DNA of 64,000 nucleotides from Pareuzebyella sediminis (GCF_008367235.1 NZ_VTZS01000001.1:868001-932000), one strand, 5' to 3'. Positions 17,949 to 27,013 are shown, numbered from the stretch's first letter. Notes: a model not told the origin generated them from the sequence alone. Program-made: numbers and translations.

Positions 17949-19013
17949 ATGAAAAAACATAATTTTAGCGCAGGCCCCTGTGTATTGCCCCAAGAAGTAT
18001 TATTAAAAGCCTCTGGAGCTGTTATGGACCTTAACAACTCCGGTCTTTCCCTTATCGAAATATCCCATCGCAGCAAAGATTTTGTTGAAATTATGGATAC
18101 GGCCAGAAACTTGGTCCTCGAACTTTTGGGCTTGAAAGATAAAGGATACCAGGCACTGTTTTTACAGGGAGGCGCAAGCCTAGAATTTCTTATGGTCGCT
18201 TACAATTTACTGGAAACCAAGGCAGGTTATCTTAACACAGGTACCTGGAGCGCCAAAGCTATTAAAGAAGCAAATATGTTCGGTGAAATTGTCGAAGTTG
18301 GCTCTTCTAAAGATGAGAATTATAACTATATCCCTAAAGGGTACACGATACCCGAAGGCCTAGATTATTTACACCTAACCTCTAACAACACCATTTTCGG
18401 CACCCAAATAAAAAAGTTCCCGAAAACCGATGCACCCTTGGTGTGTGATATGAGTTCAGACATTTTCTCAAGGCAGCTTGATTTTAGCCAGTTTGACATC
18501 ATCTATGCCGGTGCACAGAAAAATATGGGGCCTGCCGGAACCACTCTCGTGGTCGTAAAGGAAGATGTCTTGGGCAAAGTATCGCGCCAGATTCCTTCCA
18601 TGCTTGATTATAAAGTTCATATTGCCAAGGAAAGTATGTTCAACACCCCACCAGTGTTCGCAGTGTACACTTCGATGTTGACCCTTGAGTGGCTTAAAAA
18701 CTTAGGAGGTATTGCGGCCATAGAAGAAATCAATGAAAAAAAGGCACAATTGCTCTACTCCGAGGTCGACCTTAATCCACTTTTTGAAGGTTTTGCCAAA
18801 AATGAAGATCGCTCAACCATGAACGCAACATTCAACCTCACGGATGAAAAACTCAAAGAGAGCTTTGATTCCATGTGGAAAGAAGCCGGCATCAATGGAC
18901 TCAATGGTCACCGTTCCGTTGGCGGCTATCGTGCGTCAATGTACAACGCCTTATCTCTGGAAAGTGTAGGCGTTCTTGTTGAGGTTATGAGCGAACTGGA
19001 AAGAAAGGCATAG
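17949..19013 (+). CDS. serC: Phosphoserine aminotransferase
   Basis: A 354-residue PLP enzyme of serine biosynthesis that makes 3-phosphoserine from 3-phosphohydroxypyruvate and glutamate. The start MKKHNFSAGPCVLP is family-typical, FLQGGASLEFLMVAYNLL is the cofactor phosphate loop, and the Schiff-base lysine lies in YAGAQKNMGPAGTT. The C-terminal GHRSVGGYRASMYNALSL is conserved. Followed after 60 bases by a D-2-hydroxyacid dehydrogenase that performs the preceding step. Confidence 0.96.
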   Translation: MKKHNFSAGPCVLPQEVLLKASGAVMDLNNSGLSLIEISHRSKDFVEIMDTARNLVLELLGLKDKGYQALFLQGGASLEFLMVAYNLLETKAGYLNTGTWSAKAIKEANMFGEIVEVGSSKDENYNYIPKGYTIPEGLDYLHLTSNNTIFGTQIKKFPKTDAPLVCDMSSDIFSRQLDFSQFDIIYAGAQKNMGPAGTTLVVVKEDVLGKVSRQIPSMLDYKVHIAKESMFNTPPVFAVYTSMLTLEWLKNLGGIAAIEEINEKKAQLLYSEVDLNPLFEGFAKNEDRSTMNATFNLTDEKLKESFDSMWKEAGINGLNGHRSVGGYRASMYNALSLESVGVLVEVMSELERKA

Positions 19014-19073
19014 ATGATAACCGGGCGTTTCTGCAATTGTTATCAGGAACTCCCCTTCACAAATTAATGACTC

Positions 19074-20030
19074 ATGAAGATACTTGCGAATGATGGCATA
19101 GCCCGAACAGGAATAGATGCACTCGAAAAAGAAGGTTTCGAGGTACTAACTGTAAAAGTTGCACAGGAGCAATTACAAAATTACATCAATGAAAACGAGG
19201 TGGCCGCCTTACTTGTTCGAAGCGCGACCGAAGTGCGCAAAAATCTTATCGACAATTGCCCTTCCCTACGCCTTATTGGTCGTGGGGGTGTTGGAATGGA
19301 TAATATAGATGTCGCCTATGCGAAAGAGAAAGGCTTACATGTCATCAATACCCCCGCCGCTTCATCGGAATCTGTAGCAGAACTCGTTTTTGCTCATTTG
19401 TTCGGAGGAGTTCGCTATTTATACGATGCGAACCGTAATATGCCCCTTGAAGGGGACAGTAGGTTCAAGCAACTCAAAAAATCCTACGGTAGCGGTACGG
19501 AACTTCGCGGCAAGACCTTGGGAATCATCGGTTTCGGTCGAATTGGTCAAGCGACGGCAAAAGTTGCCCTAGGTGTTGGAATGAAAGTCATCTATTTTGA
19601 TCCTTTTATGGAAAAAACGTCCGTAACCCTATCCTTTTTTGACGGGCAACAGATCGCTTTCGATTTGGAATCCCGCTCAAAAGAACAAGTGTTGAAAGAT
19701 TCGGATTTCATCACATTACATGTACCCGCACAAAAGGAGTACGTGATCGGTAAAAAAGAATTCGGGCTGATGAAAGAAGGTATAGGTATCGTTAATGCAG
19801 CCCGAGGAGGGGTACTCGACGAGGTCGCCCTGATCGATGCCCTAGAGAAGGGCAAGGTATCTTTCGCTGGTCTCGATGTTTTCGAATCTGAACCCAACCC
19901 GGAGATTAGAATACTTATGCATCCGAATATTTCTTTGACACCCCATATAGGGGCAGCGACAGGTGAGGCCCAAGACAGAATCGGTATCGAGCTGGCAACA
20001 CAGATTACCGAACTCCTTAAAAAAAATTGA
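19074..20030 (+). CDS. serA: D-3-phosphoglycerate dehydrogenase (short form)
   Basis: A 318-residue D-2-hydroxyacid dehydrogenase without the C-terminal ACT domain. The motifs are GRGGVGMDNIDV, the NAD-binding GFGRIGQATAKVA, INAARGGVLDEVAL (read as VNAARGG) and the catalytic HIGAATGEAQ histidine. Position directly after serC makes phosphoglycerate dehydrogenase the likely function. The lack of an ACT domain suggests that serine does not inhibit it by the classical allosteric route. Confidence 0.9.
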   Translation: MKILANDGIARTGIDALEKEGFEVLTVKVAQEQLQNYINENEVAALLVRSATEVRKNLIDNCPSLRLIGRGGVGMDNIDVAYAKEKGLHVINTPAASSESVAELVFAHLFGGVRYLYDANRNMPLEGDSRFKQLKKSYGSGTELRGKTLGIIGFGRIGQATAKVALGVGMKVIYFDPFMEKTSVTLSFFDGQQIAFDLESRSKEQVLKDSDFITLHVPAQKEYVIGKKEFGLMKEGIGIVNAARGGVLDEVALIDALEKGKVSFAGLDVFESEPNPEIRILMHPNISLTPHIGAATGEAQDRIGIELATQITELLKKN

Positions 20031-20176
20031 AAACTACTTAAGTAAGCCTTTTTACTCCGATCAAAAAGAAGGAGTTTTGTTCGATTACCACGTGTAATAG
20101 AATGATTTCATTGTATTTACAGGAATTTTGGATAATCTTTTTTGTACATTGTAGTCCTAACTATAAACACAGAACA

Positions 20177-20809
20177 ATGTCAGGATTATTAGACTTATTA
20201 AGTAGCCCAATGGGTAAACAATTGATTAGTGGGGTTGCCAACCAAACAGGCCATTCTACCGATCAGACGGGAAGCGTACTCAGTATGGCACTCCCTGTTC
20301 TTATGGGCGCCATGAAAAAAAACGCCGCCTCGCCAGAAGGGGCGCAAGGGCTGATGAATGCACTTTCGAACAAGCACGATGGAAGTATATTGGACAATCT
20401 TGGAGGCCTTTTTGGAGGAGGGGTAGACCAGTCTGTCATGAATGATGGTGCGGGAATACTCGGGCATGTATTGGGCGGTAAACAAACCCAGGTAGAAAAC
20501 GCGCTAAGTGCGAAATCCGGGATGGATACTGATGCCATAGCTACAATCTTAAAGGTGGCAGCCCCGATTCTTTTGGGGTATCTTGGCAAACAGACCCGTC
20601 AGCAAAATGTAACCGATTCCAATGGTATAGATAACCTTTTAGGGAATTTGATGGGAGGCGGAAAAACGGCTCAAAAACAACAGTCCTTAATTGAATCGTT
20701 TTTGGATTCGGACGGAGATGGAAGTGTTTTGGATGATGTCGCATCCATTGCACTTGGAGGCAAAAAAGGCGGTATCGGAGGCCTCTTAGGTGGTCTATTC
20801 GGAAGATAA
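20177..20809 (+). CDS. DUF937 family protein
   Basis: A 210-residue glycine-rich protein starting MSGLLDLLSSPMGKQLISGV; an extension to 20102 is unlikely. It has two related halves with helical repeats (TGSVLSMALPVLMGAMKKN and IATILKVAAPILLGYLGKQ) and ends in a glycine-rich tail after DSDGDGSVLDDVASIALGGKK, which resembles a calcium-binding DxDxDG loop. DUF937/YidB-type proteins have no established function. No signal peptide. A clear terminator follows. Confidence 0.85.
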   Translation: MSGLLDLLSSPMGKQLISGVANQTGHSTDQTGSVLSMALPVLMGAMKKNAASPEGAQGLMNALSNKHDGSILDNLGGLFGGGVDQSVMNDGAGILGHVLGGKQTQVENALSAKSGMDTDAIATILKVAAPILLGYLGKQTRQQNVTDSNGIDNLLGNLMGGGKTAQKQQSLIESFLDSDGDGSVLDDVASIALGGKKGGIGGLLGGLFGR

Positions 20810-20835
20810 CCCCTGTCAACCACAATGCTAATAGA

Positions 20836-20865
20836 AGTCATTTGTTCATTCAAATGGCTTTTTTT
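20836..20865 (+). terminator. Rho-independent terminator after the DUF937 gene
   Basis: AGTCATTTG-TTCATT-CAAATGGCT forms a 9-pair stem with one G-U pair, followed by a run of seven T residues, 27 bases after the stop codon. Confidence 0.85.
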
Positions 20866-20915
20866 GTATCTTAAAGTGGTACGGATTTTGCAAAGTTTAT
20901 ATCTAAAGAACAGTT

Positions 20916-21374
20916 ATGAAAAGAATAGGAATATTATCTGTTGGCTTGATCCTTTTTGGATTCCTCGTATTGGGCAGTTGCTCCGGCTCCAAAGACACGC
21001 TTAACATATCACAGGATGAAAAGATGGCTTTTAGCCAAAAGGAAGGGGACACGGTGAAAATCGCCAATGACAGTACCGAGTATGAAATTATTATTATAGA
21101 GCCTGGTTTCAATTTTTGGCTCCAAAGTATCGCACGACCAGAAGGGTATTACTCCCAATCCTTCCTTGAGACCAGAAATCAAATTTTCGTAGTTAATTAC
21201 AATCAACGGGTGATGCAACCAATGCGGTATAGGAATGACCTTTACCCCTTGCAAATCGATTATGATTCAAACATAGATTACGGTTATGAAGTAAACTATA
21301 AACTATACAATTATTTTATTTACTTTCAACGCAAGTACAATCAAAGACTTGGACCCTTTATTCCCCGAATTTGA
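20916..21374 (+). CDS. DUF6146 family lipoprotein
   Basis: A 152-residue protein with a lipoprotein signal (lipobox LVLGSC, Cys22). The mature domain contains EYEIIIIEPGFNFWLQS, ARPEGYYSQSFLETRN and the C-terminal NIDYGYEVNYKLYNYFIYFQRKY, which I recognise as the DUF6146 signature of flavobacteria. No enzymatic motif is visible; probably an outer-membrane or periplasmic structural protein. It is followed by a DUF6787 gene with its own -7 box. Confidence 0.82.
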   Translation: MKRIGILSVGLILFGFLVLGSCSGSKDTLNISQDEKMAFSQKEGDTVKIANDSTEYEIIIIEPGFNFWLQSIARPEGYYSQSFLETRNQIFVVNYNQRVMQPMRYRNDLYPLQIDYDSNIDYGYEVNYKLYNYFIYFQRKYNQRLGPFIPRI

Positions 21375-21379
21375 TTTAT

Positions 21380-21387
21380 TATCTTTG
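21380..21387 (+). promoter_or_regulatory. Candidate -7 box of the DUF6787 gene
   Basis: TATCTTTG (TANNTTTG), starting five bases after the DUF6146 stop and 18 bases before the next ATG. The -33 element is not clear. Confidence 0.42.
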
Positions 21388-21405
21388 TTTCGGATGTCAT
21401 AGCCT

Positions 21406-21708
21406 ATGAAAAAATTAAAAAAGCGTTGGGGAATAGATTCCAACGTTCAGTTAGTTGTCATATTTATTGTATTTGCCATCACGGGTTCAACGGCTACCAA
21501 ATTGGCTGCGCCTGTCACCGAGTATATGGGGCTTGGTCAAGAATCAACAGCGGTTTGGCTTTATTGGGTGGCTCGAATTCTGCTTATTTTCCCACTTTAT
21601 CAATTCTTGTTAGTGGCTTTTGGTTGGCTTTTTGGTCAATTCCGCTTCTTTTGGGATTTTGAAAAGAAAATGCTCAACCGCCTCGGGCTGGGCTTCTTGT
21701 TCAAATAG
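21406..21708 (+). CDS. DUF6787 family two-helix membrane protein
   Basis: A 100-residue protein with two membrane helices (QLVVIFIVFAITGSTATKLA and WVARILLIFPLYQFLLVAFGW), ending in the conserved FGQFRFFWDFEKKMLNRLG. I recognise this as the DUF6787 family, small flavobacterial inner-membrane proteins of unknown role. It is basic at both ends and lies between a DUF6146 lipoprotein and the His-rich protein of the TonB-receptor unit. Confidence 0.82.
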   Translation: MKKLKKRWGIDSNVQLVVIFIVFAITGSTATKLAAPVTEYMGLGQESTAVWLYWVARILLIFPLYQFLLVAFGWLFGQFRFFWDFEKKMLNRLGLGFLFK

Positions 21709-21771
21709 AATTTTTCAATTTTAATATTTGCTTAACAAAAGCCTACGCATGCAATTGATTAGCTTTGACCT

Positions 21772-22101
21772 ATGCGAATATTTGAACGTATTTTCGTATC
21801 CTCGGTTTGTCTGCTACTGGTTATGGCCATACTTGCCCCCTCAGTGGCAAAACTCTCACACGCGCTCAATGGGCACCAGCACCTAGAATGTAAAAACCTA
21901 GGTTCACTGCACATTCATAAAGGCGAGTTTGACTGTGATTTTCACAAGTTCCAGCATTTTCCTCAATTTCATATGCTCTTCACTGATTCACCCTCTTATT
22001 ATTCCACGGCCGTTTCAACGGACAACTTCAACCTTTATTCTTTTTTAAGTAAGTACCAAAAAAATCATCTTGAATTAAGGGGTCCTCCCTATGTTTCTTA
22101 A
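21772..22101 (+). CDS. His-rich small exported protein upstream of a TonB receptor
   Basis: A 109-residue protein. The first 27 residues form a signal peptide or anchor (IFVSSVCLLLVMAILAPSVA), followed by many His and Cys residues (LSHALNGHQHLECKN, LHIHKGEFDCDFHKFQHFPQFH). The pattern CDFHKFQ is like the CxxC/H motifs of small proteins found before metal-uptake receptors in flavobacteria. I infer metal binding (zinc or copper) and a role with the downstream receptor, 52 bases away. No named family can be assigned. Confidence 0.7.
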   Translation: MRIFERIFVSSVCLLLVMAILAPSVAKLSHALNGHQHLECKNLGSLHIHKGEFDCDFHKFQHFPQFHMLFTDSPSYYSTAVSTDNFNLYSFLSKYQKNHLELRGPPYVS

Positions 22102-22153
22102 TATTAAAGATTTATTAGTTTTTTTTTAAGTATTAATTTAAATCAATAGTATT

Positions 22154-24388
22154 ATGATACATAAGTTTATAACAGTGCTAATAGTAGTACTTAGCGGTAC
22201 TATTTATGCACAAAATAGCCTGGAGGGCACCCTATCCGAAACCGGAACAAATGCTCCTTTATTTGGTGTGGATGTCTATTTTCCTCAGCTTGAAAAGGGT
22301 GCCATGAGCGATGAAAAGGGAATGTTCAGGATTACCAACCTTCCTACAGGAAGTTATAAAATTATCGCCTCATACATCGGTTTTAAGACCTATTCCACAA
22401 CGGTCAACATAGCCAAGGGAAGCAATACGCTTACCATCTCCTTAGCACCTAGTGCCATAGAAATGGAAGAGGTCATTGTTTCCACCCCTTTCCATAAATT
22501 ACAACGAGAGAATGTCATGAAGGTAGAACGTGCGGACATTGCAGACCTTCGTTCAAAGGGAGCCGTAACCCTAGCTGACGGTATTACGAATGTTCCCGGG
22601 GTCGAAACTGTTTCGACTGGAATCGGCATTGGCAAACCTGTAATCAGGGGACTAAGTGCCAACCGGGTGTTGGTATATACCCAAGGCGTACGGCTTGAGA
22701 ACCAGCAATTTGGAGACGAGCATGGGCTAGGCGTGAGTGATGCCGGTATCGAAAGCGTAGAAGTCATCAAAGGCCCCTCTTCCCTGCTCTATGGTTCCGA
22801 TGCCTTAGGAGGTGTACTCTATCTCAATCCCGAAAAATTTGCCCTTGAAGGTCAAACTGAAAGTGACGTCAACCTGAATTATTTTTCCAACACCGATGGT
22901 CTAGGTGCCAATGCCGGCATCAAAGCCTCAGGAGACAGGATGCGGTACCTGATACGTGGAAGCATAGCAAGCCATGCCGATTATCAAACTGGTAAAAATA
23001 ACGAACAAACCTCTCAAAAGGTTACAAACTCCCGATTTAGGGAATATGACCTAAAAACAGGTATCGGATATCAAGGCACGAATATAAAGACCGAACTCCG
23101 GTACAACTATAACAATTTACTATTAGGGCTCCCGGAAGAAATTGGAGAACAGACCACAGAACGAACGCCTGTATCTCCATATCAACAAATAAACAATCAT
23201 ATATTGAGTTCCAAAACGAGCCTCTTTTTTGAAAAATCAAGCGTGGACGCGACACTTGGATATACTTTCAATACTCGCAAAGAGTTTGAAGAAAACGAAG
23301 GGGGAGCTGCACTTGATATGAATTTGTCAACCTTAAGCTACAATATACTTTACCATTTGCCCAAATGGGCCAATTGGGAGACCATTCTGGGAATTCAAGG
23401 TATGCACCAGAACAATCGTAATTTTGGTGAGGAAACATTGATTCCCGATGCGACGACCAATGATTTCGGAATTTTGGGTACGTCTCACCTCCACTTCTCA
23501 AATAATAGTGATTTACAGCTAGGGGTACGCTTCGATCATCGTGCTATCGATAGCCAGATGATGGGCACCCTCAACGAAGAGGGCTATATGGCCGCCTTAA
23601 ACCAAAATTTTAATAGTTTCAATGCAGCTATTGGTTATAAATGGGAGTTTCTTCAAAAACTCACTGGGCGTTTAAACCTTGCCTCCGGTTTTAGGGCCCC
23701 GAACCTAGCCGAACTTAGATCGAATGGGGTTCATGAAGGTACCAATCGCTATGAAATAGGCAATGCGAATTTAACCAACGAAAAAAATATTCAGGCAGAT
23801 CTCGCATTAGAATATAAAAATCGACATTTGGAATGGTACGTGAACGGATTTTACAATGGCGTTAGTGACTATATCTTTCTTGACCCCAATGGGGAAACCA
23901 TTGATAATAGCCCTGTTTTTTTATACCAACAGCAAAATGCCAAACTTTACGGCGGTGAAATTGGAGTACACATACATCCACATCCTTTGGATTGGTTACA
24001 CTTGGAAAGTAGTTTTGAAACAGTCACCGGAAAATTAGAAGATGGTGATTTCCTACCCCTTATTCCGGCCAACAGCCTAACGAATACCTTGCGTACCGAA
24101 TTCTTGCATGGTAGCGATAAAATTCGAAGTAGCTATGCATTTTTAACCCTAAAATCCATTTTCGATCAGAATAAAACAAGTGCCTTCGAAACATCTACAG
24201 AAGGCTATAATTTGTTAAGTATAGGCTTAGGGGCACAACTCTCACTTTTTGACCAAGAAGTCAATTTGAGGTTGAGTGGAAATAACCTTTTGAACGAATA
24301 CTATATTGCACATCTTTCCCGATTGAAAAGCGATGGTATCGCCAATATTGGTAGAAATATAAATATTGGTTTAAGTGTTCCACTATAA
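22154..24388 (+). CDS. TonB-dependent outer-membrane receptor
   Basis: A 744-residue protein with a Sec signal (ends near TIYAQ), a carboxypeptidase-regulatory-like domain (residues about 22-105), a plug domain (about 115-225, with GKPVIRGLSANRVLVYTQGVRLENQQFGDEHG and VEVIKGPSSLLYGSDALGGV) and a beta-barrel to the end. There is no SusD partner, so it is a single receptor rather than a SusC. The plug segment resembles zinc/copper receptors (ZnuD-like), and a His-rich protein precedes it, so a metal ligand is plausible; substrate remains an inference. Confidence 0.92.
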   Translation: MIHKFITVLIVVLSGTIYAQNSLEGTLSETGTNAPLFGVDVYFPQLEKGAMSDEKGMFRITNLPTGSYKIIASYIGFKTYSTTVNIAKGSNTLTISLAPSAIEMEEVIVSTPFHKLQRENVMKVERADIADLRSKGAVTLADGITNVPGVETVSTGIGIGKPVIRGLSANRVLVYTQGVRLENQQFGDEHGLGVSDAGIESVEVIKGPSSLLYGSDALGGVLYLNPEKFALEGQTESDVNLNYFSNTDGLGANAGIKASGDRMRYLIRGSIASHADYQTGKNNEQTSQKVTNSRFREYDLKTGIGYQGTNIKTELRYNYNNLLLGLPEEIGEQTTERTPVSPYQQINNHILSSKTSLFFEKSSVDATLGYTFNTRKEFEENEGGAALDMNLSTLSYNILYHLPKWANWETILGIQGMHQNNRNFGEETLIPDATTNDFGILGTSHLHFSNNSDLQLGVRFDHRAIDSQMMGTLNEEGYMAALNQNFNSFNAAIGYKWEFLQKLTGRLNLASGFRAPNLAELRSNGVHEGTNRYEIGNANLTNEKNIQADLALEYKNRHLEWYVNGFYNGVSDYIFLDPNGETIDNSPVFLYQQQNAKLYGGEIGVHIHPHPLDWLHLESSFETVTGKLEDGDFLPLIPANSLTNTLRTEFLHGSDKIRSSYAFLTLKSIFDQNKTSAFETSTEGYNLLSIGLGAQLSLFDQEVNLRLSGNNLLNEYYIAHLSRLKSDGIANIGRNINIGLSVPL

Positions 24389-24496
24389 GGTAAAATATGG
24401 AGACCCGTTTAAAAATCTGATTGTTGAAACCTTCGTTTGAAAAAGATGACTAGAAGAACTGATCTATTTTGCTTTGGTCGCTCTTTTTACAAACTA

Positions 24497-24943
24497 TCAT
24501 TTGAGCGTATACCATTCCACGTCGGAAAGTGATTGCCTTCTTCCTTTTTTTTGGGGAGGGTAGTTGGTGACCAGATAATTTACAATAATATCTTCTTGAT
24601 CTCCCAAATCCCATAGGTTTTGGGTCTCTTGCATCCAACGTATGGTAGCTTGCCATCGCGCCTTACTCATTCTGTTCTGTATCACCAATTTTGCTGAATG
24701 GCATGTCGTGCAGTTGTTTACCGTTTCCGTCAAGCCCGGGGCATCGATAAGTCCGGTACGTACATGAATTCCATTCTCTATTCGATTAGGGTCTTTTTCC
24801 ACGACATCCTCATAGTTATCATCGACCTTATCTCCTTTTATATAAAATACTAGGATGGCCGCAATGAAGGCCACGCCACATAGTACGATCAAAAAGCGAT
24901 AGGCCTTTCTTGAATTCTTCCAGAACGATTTATGGTCGGGCAT
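24497..24943 (-). CDS. Membrane-anchored c-type cytochrome, sulfite dehydrogenase partner
   Basis: A 148-residue protein starting at the ATG that overlaps the stop of the upstream molybdoenzyme (TGATG), rather than at a start 30 bases earlier. One membrane helix at residues about 16-36 anchors a short domain with heme motif C78-T-T-C81-H82 and a likely axial Met in RMSKARWQATIRWM. Its coupling to the sulfite-oxidase-type gene indicates it carries the electrons from sulfite oxidation to the respiratory chain, as SorB does for SorA. Confidence 0.85.
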   Translation of the reverse strand: MPDHKSFWKNSRKAYRFLIVLCGVAFIAAILVFYIKGDKVDDNYEDVVEKDPNRIENGIHVRTGLIDAPGLTETVNNCTTCHSAKLVIQNRMSKARWQATIRWMQETQNLWDLGDQEDIIVNYLVTNYPPQKKGRRQSLSDVEWYTLK

Positions 24944-26163
24944 CACACAATTTTTACGGCAATACGATGACATGCGTTGTTCAAGTACCCTTTAGGGTTC
25001 CATCCAGGAAGTACCATGGGTTGCGCAATTCCTCGGGAATCCGTGGCTCGTGCCCAAACTTCATAATACCCTTTTTTAGGGAAATCAATGGACGCTGAAA
25101 ACTGTTGCCATGCCAATCTATTGTTTGGTTTTTGCAGGGAGCAGGGTCTCCACGTCGCCCCAAAGTCGATGGAGTAGTCGAGTTTATCCACTTCAAGTTC
25201 CCCGGCCCAAGCGTGTCCCCGAATATTCATTTTTTCACCTTCGGAAATCATGGCTCCCGATTTCGGATACGTAATTAACGATTTTACAGGCATAGATTCG
25301 ATGATGCACATATCTTCATCGGCAACTTTTTCACCAGGAGCTACGGAATGACAGGGAACGCGATAAGAAGAACCTTCCATTTTTGCACCATCGTGCACTT
25401 GGTTACGAATACTGATGCGGTTTATCCATTTTCCCGAAACGGATGCCGGCCAGCCACCTGCCACCAATCGCAATGGGAACCCATGGGCCAAAGGAATATC
25501 TTCCCCGTTCATATTATAGGCCAACAAAGTTTCATCTTGCAATGCCTTGGCCATAGGCATACCCCGTGAAATCGGTTCTTTATCTGGGTTTCGGCTCAAA
25601 TGCACATCGGCACCGTGGTAGCCAATATATACCGCATCATCATTAAAACCGACATCTTCGAGCAAATCTCGCAGCCGCAGGCCGGTCCATCTTGCACATG
25701 ATACCGCTCCTATCGTCCACTGGTTTCCTTTCGCAGGCGGGTCGAACTCGCTTCTACCGTTTCCCCCGCACTCCAAGGTAAGTTGATATGTGTAGGGCTT
25801 GAATTCAGTTCTTAATTGTTGAATAGTATACGACTTTCTTTCCTTCACCGATTCCCCATCAAGGGTCAACGTCCAATTATCAACATCGATATCCTCGGGA
25901 ATAATCCCGTTATTTCGAATGAACATATACTGATTCGGGGTAACGGCATCATCCAGCAGGTGTGCCTGTGCCTCCATATTCCACGGGCGATCGTTTAAAA
26001 CCACCATTTCCTTCGATTTATCGAAAAGTGTAAAGGGATCCGGTTCCTGTAAGCCCAAGGGCACGTATCCCATCGGCATCTTAGCACCATATACAATATC
26101 GGCACCCAGTATTCCCGCTAGGTATGCCAAAGCCGATTTTTTAACAAAATTTCTCCGTTGCAT
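24943..26163 (-). CDS. Sulfite-oxidase family molybdoenzyme (SorA-like)
   Basis: A 406-residue protein with a twin-arginine-like start (MQRRNFVKKSALAYLAG) for export to the periplasm. The molybdopterin domain holds the Mo-ligating Cys132 in TLECGGNGRSEF, and the segments GAVSCARWTGLRLRDLL, HGFPLRLVAGGWPASVSGKW and the Mo-co dimerisation domain (IRGHAWAGELEVDKLDYSIDFG) follow. It would oxidise sulfite to sulfate; SoxC-like activity cannot be excluded, but no sox genes are present. The cytochrome gene is coupled downstream. Sulfatase and sulfated-sugar genes lie elsewhere in the window. Confidence 0.9.
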   Translation of the reverse strand: MQRRNFVKKSALAYLAGILGADIVYGAKMPMGYVPLGLQEPDPFTLFDKSKEMVVLNDRPWNMEAQAHLLDDAVTPNQYMFIRNNGIIPEDIDVDNWTLTLDGESVKERKSYTIQQLRTEFKPYTYQLTLECGGNGRSEFDPPAKGNQWTIGAVSCARWTGLRLRDLLEDVGFNDDAVYIGYHGADVHLSRNPDKEPISRGMPMAKALQDETLLAYNMNGEDIPLAHGFPLRLVAGGWPASVSGKWINRISIRNQVHDGAKMEGSSYRVPCHSVAPGEKVADEDMCIIESMPVKSLITYPKSGAMISEGEKMNIRGHAWAGELEVDKLDYSIDFGATWRPCSLQKPNNRLAWQQFSASIDFPKKGYYEVWARATDSRGIAQPMVLPGWNPKGYLNNACHRIAVKIV

Positions 26164-26272
26164 GTGTGTAGTGGTCTATTTAAAGGCTAAAGTTAGAAAT
26201 AATTGAATTTGCCTTGAAATCGAAGACCAACTATTTTATCAATATATACTGCGGAGGTGGGCGCAAACGCAA

Positions 26273-26302
26273 TAAAAAAACACCGCACAATACGCACGGT
26301 GC
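26273..26302 (-). terminator. Terminator retained behind the ferritin-like remnant
   Basis: On the minus strand GCACCGTGCG-TAT-TGTGCGGTGT forms a 10-pair stem including G-U pairs, followed by seven T residues. It lies 22 bases past the end of the decayed ferritin-like gene, so it was probably that gene's terminator. Confidence 0.7.
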
Positions 26303-26323
26303 TTTCAGCTAACCCTAAAAAAA

Positions 26324-26736
26324 CTAAGATTTAATAAACAGGCTTGCTATGGCAATACCGCCGCATCCGCATTTATAGGTTCATCCTAAGCTTCTGTAGA
26401 GGCCTCCGTAGCGAAAGAGCTACCGGAACCCAATGTGGTAACATCCACCCCACCTTGAACGATGTTCTCTTCACCGTTATACACCGCCTGGGTAGCTTCT
26501 GGCATTCCTGCTCCCCTTTCCATGCCTGTAATCCAACCCTTAAGGCCGCGCAATCTTCTAATTTCAGAAGCATGTCTTGTCTCTACAAAATGAATCTGCA
26601 ACGCCGGGGTCAAAAACGGGGTCTCTTTTAAATTGGCCGCCTGACCTTTATAAGCCCGAACTCCGGTATCTTCAAAAGCTTGTGCAATTGCTAGTAATTC
26701 GGCATAAGGAAGGTTTGATGTGATTATCTTAAAAAA
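26324..26736 (-). pseudogene. Decayed ferritin-like domain protein
   Basis: Translating the minus strand from 26736 gives a continuous ferritin-like C-terminal half: NLPYAELLAIAQAFEDTGV, then LQIHFVETRHASEIRRLRG (metal-binding ExxH helix) and the conserved KGWITGMERG...MPEATQAVYNGEEN. Upstream is a stop codon at 26737-26739, and the N-terminal half with the first ferritin helices is absent. At the 3' end an in-frame TAG (26388-26386) interrupts ...STEA / DEPI..., and a frameshift later restores a typical end IAIASLFIKS with a stop at 26326-26324. Truncation plus stop plus frameshift make this a pseudogene. Confidence 0.82.
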
Positions 26737-26739
26737 TTA

Positions 26740-27013
26740 AAGAGATCTTGAAAGCGTCACAAACTATAGCAAGTAGCTTGGCAGTAGGAAAAATGTCGTT
26801 TACGGATACCTTAAACATAGGGTGGAATAATTTGTTAGAGGATCGATACCGATTCTTCTCCCCTAACTTTATTAAATAACCCCTTAAGACATGGGCCACT
26901 CGCTATACTTCAAAGGCATATATAAGTTGGCCGTTCTAACAGATAAGAAATAGATAGAAGGACAAGGGTAGTCCGTTTACGAGGTCTTTGTTATCGACAA
27001 TTTATACTTTACT
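26740..27013. other. Non-coding stretch upstream of the ferritin-like remnant
   Basis: About 275 bases with stop codons in all frames I read; no missing N-terminal half of the ferritin-like gene could be found here, so that part was deleted rather than separated by a frameshift. Confidence 0.5.

Noticed and set aside
20054-20079. Hairpin ACTCC...GGAGT after serA as a terminator
   Set aside because: Only a 5-base stem with a 12-base loop and four T residues; too weak to list.
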